DNA from: Vermamoeba vermiformis
Taxonomy: Eukaryota; Tubulinea; Echinamoebida
NCBI GenBank assembly: GCA_045837725.1
Contig: JBEWZL010000209.1
Location: 585,274 to 649,273, forward strand
Direction: 5' to 3'
Length of the DNA: 64,000 bases
How positions within the stretch are numbered: the first letter of the stretch is position 1; every line of letters starts with the position of its first letter. Made by a program: the position numbers and the translations under genes. Positions 36,845-45,402 of the stretch are shown in pieces. Below the pieces are notes generated by a model. That model saw only the letters and a list, made by a program, of their open reading frames with translations. It was not told where the DNA came from and made no database searches.

Positions 36845-38066
36845 ATGAAAACCACAACAGGGTGCCTAATTATATTTTTCTTCTGGTCTGCGTCATTGGC
36901 CTTAGAGGTGCGTGTGTATTAATATTTGTTTTAATTCTAATTATTTATTTTAAAAGACTATTTACGTTGGGGATTACATTCTCCCACCGTCTTCTTACTT
37001 CCCGATACAGCTAAGGACTAGAAAATATTCGCTATATGATGGGGTTGGTCAGGCGAATTATGCTGTGGCATCTTTTGGACCTAACGGCAATGGAATCCAA
37101 GCAAAATTCAGTGATGAAAATCGAAAACGAACTACGGGCTCATTAATATTGAAGAATAATGATGGCACCTACAGGTCATTAGATTTGCCGTTCAATTGCA
37201 GCGATTTCTTGGGGCTTGTGGTGGCAACAGACGGAGAGAGCTTTTTATGTGGCCGGAAGATTTTCTATCTTGGTTCTGACGACTCGATACAAAACCTGCA
37301 AGAGCTCCCGTCCGATATTAGTAATTGTATTTTTGTGAATAACAGCGTTTTGCTTGAGGCCTACAGCCAGGGCCCTAGAATTTGGTCAAACCTCACTGCC
37401 GATCACAACTGGACAGTTGCTTCTCAGGCAGATTATTCCAGTTCTTATCCCGGCCAACGACTTCGATTGTATCCCGATATGTTTGCTACTCTAGCATTTC
37501 CTAACGTCAAGTTGTATCAACGAATGGACCTAACTTGGAATCTTGTTGAGGTTGCACAAGTTAACTACACTAATCCCAATGAACCAAACCTTACTCCTAT
37601 CGTGCTATGGACTGGAGGTGACACGATCATCGTTGGATGGTCAGCAGATAAAGTTGGTATCCACACAGTGAAGGGTGAGATCAGGATCTTCAGAAAATCT
37701 AATGGAGTGTGGAGCCTCAATAAAACTATCACAAGCAATGATTTGGGACTTGCAGCACCTGGTGGGTTGGGAATTGGATTGTTGCTCTTGGACAAAGACA
37801 CTGTGATTGTGCATGCTGTTGCAGGTTACAACCGTTCACTCACTCTAGGTGGTGGTGTTGCCTTTGCACTTGAAAGAATCAATGACAATTGGGTCATCAC
37901 AACAAAGTTTGTTCAACAAAACGATGAAGCATACTTGGTGGGTGCAATCAGCTATGATGACTCTGGTCGTTTGTACTTCTCTGCATGTCGTACTTATACT
38001 CTTGAGGATGGACGAAGATATCAACGTCAGTGTGGTGTAAAGTATGCTGTTTGGAATCGCAAATAA
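36845..38066 (+). CDS. Secreted beta-propeller-like glycoprotein, paralogue of the divergent neighbour
   Basis: Exon 1 (36845-36907) encodes MKTTTGCLIIFFFWSASLAL plus Glu, a signal peptide. A 49-base intron follows and the long exon starts at 36957 with TIYVGDYILPPSSYFP. The segment GVWSLNKTITSNDLGLAAPG parallels KTWKVVQEFHSEDLGLE in the neighbour, and blade-like repeats with N-glycosylation sites recur. Unlike the neighbour it ends shortly after YQRQCGVKYAVWNRK without a hydrophobic tail, so it is probably released rather than anchored. The start codons are 138 bases apart in opposite directions. Function unknown. Confidence 0.8.
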
Positions 38067-38242
38067 ATGTATTCTGTGACAATTATCTTCTGTGCAGAGC
38101 TTCCTTTTCACTGCCAAAGTAGTGACACAGAAACTCACTGAGATAATCGTATAATCTCCACCGCGGAGACGACACCAGAAAAAACTATGTCCTAAACGAC
38201 TTACCCTAGGCTGCGATGGATGTAGTGGGTCACAACGTGCCA

Positions 38243-38521
38243 CTACAGGTTGTAATGCCATGACGTGCACCGTGGAGTGAAAGGAAATTTCTGAATGAGC
38301 CGATTCGTTAGATGAGTTTATAAACCACACCTGACTTACCTCATACAGGTTGCTTCGTGGTGCTTTGCCAGCAGTCCATCTACGTTCACGGAGCTTGTAA
38401 GGGTGGCCAGCAGCACTACACAAGCAATAAAAAATTAGATGCCGCACATTCAAAAACTACGGATTTAAATTTTTATTGCTTACCAAATGCCATATACTTG
38501 CGGACTGCTACATAAAGGCAT
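38243..38521 (-). CDS. Possible 52-residue spliced protein
   Basis: Three exons on the minus strand (38521-38484, 38415-38340, 38290-38243) join across canonical GTAAG...AG introns into MPLCSSPQVYGICAGHPYKL, then RERRWTAGKAPRSNLYEKFP, then FTPRCTSWHYNL and a stop. A further upstream exon ending at about 38669 has a GTAAGT donor, probably 5' untranslated. The product is basic with four Cys. The splice phases agree at both junctions, which would be unlikely by chance, but the transcript could also be non-coding. No family recognised. Confidence 0.42.
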
Positions 38522-39022
38522 TTCCCTTTGAGCTAAGGCACGGAAGCACCAGCAGCGAGCTCGAAGAGCATTGTGTATTACCCGTGACCGATCAACTGAA
38601 AAAATGAAATATTAAGGTAAAATTAAATATTATGCTCTGAATTATTTCATTAAAGGTTAGGCAACTTACCTCAGTGTGCTACGCACTGTACAAGCATATA
38701 TATTGTGAAACAGACGTTCGATCGGCACCCATACCTTTGAGTGCGAAAGCAGTGCGTACATCAACGCATAATCAACAAGAAAATAAAATAAATTACACGA
38801 CCATTGTGGTGATCGTGTTGGGGAGTATTTATGCAAGAACTCTGTCGCTCGTGCGTTTTTGTCTCCCGTGCCAGGATTTATCCAAGCACAAACAATTTTT
38901 TGGAAGCACGTGCTGTTCAATGCACGTTGGTTTTCCTGTCGACGCACGTCGGTTTTCAGTGGTTTTGACTAAATCAGGAAGTGACCGTTACAACTACGCC
39001 AGTTAATTCGCACACTATAACG

Positions 39023-39689
39023 GATCGACCACAAGGGTCGATTTATGTATTTACAGCATATAGTAGCGCCACGGCATCAGAGAAGAGAAATGATGATAGA
39101 AAGAGTGAAATTTCATTGTGAATCTGATGGAGAATGAGTGAAATTGCGTGAATTTGATTGAAATTGCATTGGAATTGCATTGATTTTGCATTGAAATTGC
39201 ATCGAATTACGATAGAACGATGTTTTAGTCTAGTCACTCTTCGAGCGCCACAGAGGTATGAGAATAGCAAACGAAATCTCATTGGAAGTAATGCACTCTT
39301 TGAGCGCCACAGAGATATAGATTGCAGTCGATCCACGCAAAGATCCGCAATTCAAGCAAGTCCTCGTTGAGTGCCACAGAGGTGTTGATCTTCGAATTCG
39401 GTCAATTAATACAGTCATTTGAGCAAGGCTCATGTCGTGCGCCACAGAGGTCAACGATCGTTTCTCAATAACGAAATACAGTACTTTGAAGCTAATCACC
39501 TCCGGCGCCACAGAGTTATTAATTGCGTTAAATAGATGCAAAGATCTGCAATTCTAGTAAGGCATCATTGAGCGCCACAGAGTTGTCAGAGCCGTTTCAG
39601 CGCGGGTTATTTGGATCGAGAGCTGATGCGAAAACGGTTCAGCCGTGTTATTTCGCATCAGCAATGCACCAGATCGACCACAAGGGTCG
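39023..39689. repeat. 67-bp periodic GCGCCACAGAG array between two identical hairpins
   Basis: The 18-mer GATCGACCACAAGGGTCG, which folds as CGACC-ACAAG-GGTCG, occurs at 39023-39040 and again at 39672-39689. Between them the core G(C/T)GCCACAGAG recurs at about 39245, 39304, 39371, 39439, 39505 and 39572, spacings 59-68 and mostly 66-68. Variant GCGCCACGG cores lie at 39066 and 39731. The spacers are only loosely alike, although GCAAAGATC(C/T)GCAATTC is shared by two. At 39139-39204 a GAAATTGCAT-like motif is tandemly repeated. No protein is supported. Confidence 0.85.
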
Positions 39690-39965
39690 TAATATTATTT
39701 ATTGTTGGATTATGAACAGCAGACAGTGACGCGCCACGGTCGCCACAGCCGTTCAGCGAGAGTTAATTGCATGAAAATTAGATGCAAACTTGGACTCGCA
39801 TCAGATCAACTCCCCCTCCAAGTTACCATTATTAGTATTGGTATAATTGATAGTCAACACGCGCCAAACGACTTCCAGCGTTGTTCCAGCACGAGACGAT
39901 GAGACAGATCAACACAGCGCAAATCTCGGTGCAGCCCTGAAAAAAATAATTCCCATGCTGGAACT

Positions 39966-40092
39966 CCTCGCGCACATGGGACCGCCATGGAGCGGTTATT
40001 TTGACGTTAGTAGCGAACGGACCACCATGGGTCCGTTCAAAAGTAATGTATTTTTAATGCTTCCATCGCGGCCAAGAGGCGATGGAGCGGAA
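39966..40092. other. Cluster of short perfect hairpins
   Basis: GAACGGACC and GGTCCGTTC pair around ACCAT at about 40015-40039. CCATCGC and GCGATGG pair around GGCCAAGA at about 40063-40085. ATGGGACCGCCATGGAGCGG lies just before these. The stems are perfect and GC-rich in an AT-rich setting. Confidence 0.6.
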
Positions 40093-40432
40093 ATCCAGAA
40101 GAAGATCAGCGCGAGATCAGATGGCCAACGGATCTGAGGTACTTTCGATAATAAATGATTTTTAAAAAGAAATATTATACTTATATTATACTCATATTAA
40201 TGCTTGATTTATTTAGGAACATTCGTGGTCGCCCCAGGTACAAAATGAAAAAAGTTTGGTCCCGTTTTCTCCGCATCATGGCTCGTATCGAAAAGGTAGG
40301 TTCTTTATTAAAGTTTATTAATGAATTGATCAAAATCAATTTTTTAGAATTTTTGTTAGATCGCTCGACAAGATGCACGTAACTGTCAAGATCAGATGGC
40401 CCGCGGATCGGAGGTATTTTTGCTCGTATGTG
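40090..40432 (+). other. Exon-like blocks of an unresolved spliced transcript
   Basis: Three blocks end at donor-like GTA sites: one ending GATCTGAG before 40138, one at about 40217-40294 (NIRGRPRYKMKKVWSRFLRI, then MARIEK) and one at about 40360-40412 (IARQDARNCQDQMARGSE). The blocks stay open if joined. The first and third end in similar sequence (GATCAGATGGCC...GGATC(T/G)GAG). No start codon is clear and the product is very basic. It may be a small gene or the 3' end of a structured RNA gene running from the hairpin cluster. Confidence 0.3.
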
Positions 40433-40522
40433 ATTTTTAATAATAAATACTATTTATATGTAAATGACTAGCACGTCTTAGGCAATTTATGACAATAACC
40501 AAAATTTAGGTAAAAATTAATT

Positions 40523-41191
40523 TTATTCGTAGACTGAATACTCTTCGCCACTACATGTTATTTCATTCTTAAATTTGTAAGGCAAATTGTCATTTTTTGG
40601 TGATTTAACGGTGGTTTTGACGACCTTGGAAGTCTTCGTCTTGGATCGAGCAGTGGATTTACGTTTGGGGGCCGTTACGCTGCGCCTAATTTTGGTTAGT
40701 GCTACGCGCCCCTTGTTCTTCTTCCAGCTTGATCCAATATCGTAATCGTCATTGGCCTGTTCGTCGTTAGAAGTATTTGCGAATTCGATTTCAACGTCCT
40801 CTTCCTCTTCCGAATCGTCTGCATCTCTTATATTCAGCTTTGGCTTTGAGTAGTACTGACGAGTGACTTTTTGGCCTGGCGACAAGAAAGCGTTGTGATC
40901 CATCATAAAGACTATCGACTTGCGTTGTCCTTCTTCAAGGGCTAAATTCTCGTGAAGTAGCTCTCTCGATCTAAAGAAAATCATATCACCTGGTTTCAGT
41001 TCAAATCGTAGTTTAAGTTGTCGAAAAGCCAGATCTCCACCAGTATATTCTCCGAACGGAATAACGCAACAAAGCCCTTCAATTTCATCCTTATAACGCA
41101 TAGCGTTAGTATAATTTTAATTTTTTAACCACGTATTGCTTACCTTGCAGTCGTGGTGAGGAGTACTCGTGTGAAAATTGAGCGCGCACAT
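40523..41191 (-). CDS. 2OG-Fe(II) dioxygenase, TET/JBP-like, 5' end unresolved
   Basis: Minus strand. MCALNFHTSTPHHDCK, a 53-base intron (41091-41143, with a TACTAAC branch site), then DEIEGLCCVIPFGEYTGGDL, LKPGDMIFFRSRELLHENL and GQRKSIVFMMDHNAFLSP. H-x-D, distal His and Arg follow the order of the double-stranded beta-helix oxygenases, and the GGDL...PGD...H pattern is like the TET/JBP-type group expanded in fungi. A long acidic then Lys/Ser-rich nuclear-looking tail follows. The ATG at 41191 is the first in-frame Met available. Upstream codons stay open (KTPRKRLLGKSYL) until the 41-bp hairpin array, so the N-terminal strands are missing or lie beyond the repeats. Substrate unknown; nucleic acid is possible. 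Confidence 0.68.
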
Positions 41192-41320
41192 CAAATAACT
41201 CTTGCCTAGAAGACGCTTTCTAGGCGTTTTGATGCCTCGGTAAGCATTATACTATATAGGAGGCTACTACAATTTAGGGTTATGCGTTCTACGGGCTGAT
41301 AACACCCTTGCCTCTTATCT

Positions 41321-41578
41321 AGGGCGTAGTTTTGAGGACTACGCCCCTTCAAACCAGAACAGGGGTGTAGTCCTCGAAACTACACCCTTGCGAACCAGAA
41401 CAGGGGCGTAGTCCTCAAAACTACGCCCTTGCAAACCAGAACAGGGGTGTAGTCCTCAAAACTACGCCCTTGCAAACCAGAACAGGGGTGTAGTCCTCGA
41501 AACTACACCCTTGCGAACCAGAACAAGGGCGTAGTCCTCTAAACTACGCCCTCACAAGCAAGAACAGGGTTGTAAACT
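41321..41578. repeat. 41-bp tandem hairpin array
   Basis: Six copies start GGG(C/T)GTAGT at 41322, 41363, 41404, 41445, 41486 and 41527, exactly 41 apart, with a worn seventh at about 41568. Each unit is an inverted repeat, GGGYGTAGT then CCTCRAA then ACTACRCCC, followed by a TTGCRAACCAGAACA linker. The first copy has its loop reversed (TTTGAGG). Stem base pairs change together in most copies (T:A in 2 and 5, C:G in 1, 3 and 6, T:G in 4). Confidence 0.95.
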
Positions 41579-41579
41579 A

Positions 41580-42524
41580 CATGTGCAAAATATACATCTT
41601 ATTTACCATGCTAATTCGCATGCTAATTAGCATGCTATTTCTAAATGTGTGGGAAGCCAAACCAGAAAAGTGCAATGCGCCAGGGTTATGTTTGAGCTTA
41701 CTCAGTAATGACTGCGTCAGTAACGGCAATGGCCACACCGCAGAATAAACAAAACAATTATTACATCAAAGCGGATGCGTAGAAAAGAGCGGGCAAGGCG
41801 AGGAGAGGGCACGAACGCGAAATTAATGGTGGTGGTTTGTTGGCTCGTTGTTTAGTTTGTCTGATCTGAACCATTTTTGGCAATTACAAATTTTGTCAGC
41901 CCGTGACAGTCGACCAGGGCTTTCTTGTTTGCCGATGTGCTTGGCTACGTTCACTAGCTTGGCTGGCTAAGTGCGGCAACGAGGTGCCATAAAGCATGTT
42001 GTGCACGAAATTAACCAGGGTTTTGAGTAGCGGATCGGATCTGCTTGCTAATTATTTTTAACGTGCTCTTTAGCTTTAACAGCAACTAAGCATTGTGTCC
42101 CGCGACTAACGTTGTCTCAGATAATTAGGCTTTGACTCAACGGAGGCGGTTCCAGGTTCACCTCAGATCAACATTGTAGTTTTGCCATTATTATATAACA
42201 TGACGAGATTAAGTATCAAACGCCGAACAATAATCAGCAAGATGCAATGCGGAAACGTGGGCTTCAAAAAATAATTGGATCAAGCCGACAACTGGATGTA
42301 CAATTAATTAGTATCGCTTAGTAAAATGCCCGATACTGTTGTATCTCTCGAGACCATAAATAAAAAAAACACGCGTCAAATCTAAATTAGTACTGACGAG
42401 ACGTCAATGATCACGTGCTGTTGTTTATTTTTAGACGTCCGTAAAAAATTAATTTTTCAATCTCAACCCAACATAAACACGACGCCACACGTCGTATTTA
42501 TTATTAATTACACGAGTACTGCCC
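41580..42524. other. Intergenic, no gene seen
   Basis: Nearly 1 kb without a supported ORF. It has a repeated GCTAATT pattern at 41609-41632 and an AT-rich end. No tRNA or transposase is visible. Confidence 0.5.
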
Positions 42525-42770
42525 AAAGCTCTACTCGTGTAAACCGAAGATTCAGCGCTTCCCAAAGACGTCGCTGTAATCTGAAAATCCGATCAAATCC
42601 AAAAGATTTGCTTTAATCGCAGCTATTATATCTAAAGTATAATAATAAAGCTCTACTTTGTCGTGCAACGCAAAGGTTTCAGCGCTTCCCAAAGACGTCG
42701 CTGAATCTAAAAATCCGGGCAAATCCAAAAGATTTGCTTTAATCGCATTAATATTATATCTATAATATAA
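42525..42770. repeat. Two-copy direct repeat of about 125 bp with two stem-loops per copy
   Basis: AAAGCTCTACT begins copies at about 42525 and 42648. Then TTCAGCGCTTCCCAAAGACG onward matches at 42551 and 42678, through AAATCCAAAAGATTTGCTTT to AATCGCA. Within each copy AGCG...CGCT and AAATC-CAAAA-GATTT can pair. The copies are about 90 percent alike over the core. They lie just upstream of the LRR-like gene. Confidence 0.85.
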
Positions 42771-42861
42771 TATTGAAATTATTACGTACTCTCCACTGGC
42801 CTACGTGAATTAATTTGGCTGTCATTTTCTCGATTCAGATTTGATCGACGGAAATTTACAA

Positions 42862-45134
42862 ATGGTACGAATTTATGTGATTAAATAAATGATAATACAC
42901 GTATTAATTTATTACTGTTATTTTTCAGGATCAACCGCTTCGTGTCAAAGTAGCAAGCTACATCCAGTTTTTAATGTTCGCGTGCAACCGAACACCAGCT
43001 CCAAACATCGATTCCTACGTGTCGAACGTCTGCAAGATGATTGGGCAGTATATCAGCTCTTTCAATCGGCGTGAAGACTTTATCTTCTTCTTCTGCGTGT
43101 TCTGGTTTCACCAGATGTTGCCAGAACACGAAGACGGCAAGACGTACTTTCCGGCATGGTACAAGTCGTACCGCGATAAAATTACAGCCGCACTTGGAAT
43201 CGACATGGGCTCTCCGGCATGGAAAGAATTCGCCAACTTCTTTCACGGGTTTTACTCAATGTTCACGTGTGCCTTGAACATCGCCCAGTCAACCGTCAAC
43301 AAGATTATCGTGCACCGGCCAGGCACCAACTATACTCAGGCTCTGCACACTGAGTACTACAAAATATGGATTGCCTTGCGTTATCATTATACTTACTGGC
43401 GTTCTGAGACCGAGCTGCGGTCACTGCTTGGCTCCGTAGACGTTTCTTTGCTTCAATGTGATTACGACCAACCATTTTTTACGAAGTTCACGTCATTCAC
43501 GGTAGCACCTCTTCATTTGCCTTCAATAGCACCGCACAGCACCGTTAGCGAGACCCCGCAACAGTACCAAAATACGCCGATGGGCTTCGTTTCTGGTTGC
43601 ACAGGCTTGGGCTACGCAGCGTTTCATCGTGCCGACTTTCTCAACACGAGCGCGCAAGCAATCTTTGTTGGGGCGAAGAGAAAGCTTGCCCAGACAGAAG
43701 AGACGACCCCGCAGCCCAAAAAACCACGCTTAGACGTTCCTAACCCGGTGCAAGAAGATGAAAATTCACTCGTTATTTTAGAACCAGAACCACCAAGTCC
43801 AAGTCCAAGTCCAAGACCCAATTCTACAGTGGAGCTGGTAAGCTTACTAGAGCCTAGGCCCTGATCGGCGTGTAAAAGGTCGAAGGAGTAACTAATTTGT
43901 TTCCTTGCAGGACTCTCCTCAAATTCGCGTGTCATATTCTTCGTCATCGTCTCCGTCGTCGCCAGCGTCATCATCATTTATATCCGTAGCCGAATCTGAA
44001 GGAATTTCTTTCTTGCCGGATGACTTTCAAGCAAAGTGTTCAACACTACAGGTTACGCACGACTTGTTTACCTCACTGAAGAAAAATCCAAAGGCTCTTT
44101 CCCGATATGAAAGGGTTAAATTAACGGGTTTTTCTTGTTCCTTGGCCGATCTCAACATCTTCGAATCTGCTCATTGTTGGGCTTTGGTGCTTGAAGATAT
44201 GACGCTTGCTGAGCAAACTGAATGCGAATCCATTAAACGGTATGAATTATTTATTACTTCAATATTAGGGTCTAATCTTGTCGCAGGTTGCCGCAAAAGT
44301 GTTTGGTCGTAACACCCGATCTTGACACAAATCTCGTCCAACCTCTGTTAGCTGCCTGCCCGGACTTGGGAGCGATCCAGTTGCTAGGGATTAAGAGTTC
44401 TACTACACGGCTTGGTCTGGCGCTGTATAACATGGCCCGCCTTCAATTTCTTCATCTAGATTCGGATGGCCACGTCACCAACTTTTACAATGCTTTCAAA
44501 GCGAAGACCTGCACTCAAGTATTGCAGGCAATATTCAAACGCGCTCCGAACCTCATTGGCTTGTTCATTCCGCTGCCAGACGAATCTGTCAGATTGGATT
44601 TGTCGTCCGTCAAATTCCCTCAGTCCCTGCATCTATTGGGTCTCAAGAGTCACGGGAGTAATTCAACAGTCGATATTCACGCTGTTGAAAACTTGAAAGT
44701 GCAGCATCTGGCACTTGTGAATCTGCGCATCGAGACACCAGAATGGTCTTACTCCGAGGATTCGGATGATTTATATGAAGACCTAGAACCCAAATATCCC
44801 TGGCTATATATTGGTGGTGACAACGACAGATCTACCATGGAAATATTTTCGGACATAGTGCTGAATAGACCGTAAGTTGCTATTATTTTTCAACTTTTTA
44901 TTTATTTAAACTAATAATTTGATTAACAGATTTGGTTTTGAAGCACCTTCGTTGGTTCCGCAAACTCTGCTACCACTCCGGATGTTCTACGCAATTTTTT
45001 ATCAAAGTGTGGCTGAAACTTACTCCCCGCAAAGCTCTCGCGCTACAGTAATTGAGCTATTTCGAACACTGCGGCCTTCGTATGAAGGATTTTACCCGGC
45101 AGTACCCTGTCGAACGTCGAACGAAAGAAGTTAA
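42862..45134 (+). CDS. LRR-like protein, first gene of module A
   Basis: The first coding exon is only ATG (42862-42864). After a GTACGA...CAG intron the next exon starts at 42929 with DQPLRVKVASYIQFLMFACN. A helical N-terminal domain (FIFFFCVFWFHQMLPEHEDG, YYKIWIALRYHYTYWRSE) leads to a Pro/Ser-rich linker with a KRKLAQTEETTPQPKKPRLD nuclear-signal-like stretch. Irregular leucine-rich repeats follow (LQFLHLDSDG, LHLLGLKSHG, VQHLALVNLRIE). Exons join at 43837/43911, 44239/44287 and 44871/44930. The 3' end is uncertain: the modelled frame stops at 45134, but another frame stays open to about 45234 with protein-like sequence, so an intron may be missed. An F-box/LRR-like adaptor is possible; no family recognised. 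Confidence 0.65.
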
Positions 45135-45402
45135 CTACAACCTATCACTTGCCGGCGATAATATTTTTATGGTGTTACCTCCGGACACCGCAGAGAGTGC
45201 GCGCCAAAAGTTCCTGTCGTTCAGAGGGTATTGAGCCCGCCAAATTTAACGCTCAAGCACGTGATACGCTGTGTTGGACCAATAAAATTACGGCGCCAGA
45301 GTTAAAAACGAATCTGCCCTCCTTGCTGCCTTGTCTATCTTGACACTGACTGAGTCACGTAACGCGCATTACTTCTACTACTCCTCCTATTCTCACGTTA
45401 AC

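Noticed and set aside
38180-38350. U1 snRNA-like ACTTACC sequences on the plus strand
   Set aside because: They are reverse complements of GTAAGT donors of a minus-strand spliced transcript; no U1 stem-loops or Sm site.
39245-39590. CRISPR array with 11-bp repeats
   Set aside because: Repeats are too short and imperfect, spacers are of similar composition, and there are no Cas genes; eukaryotic context.
41321-41578. CRISPR-like array
   Set aside because: Units are contiguous hairpins without unique spacers, and the host is eukaryotic.
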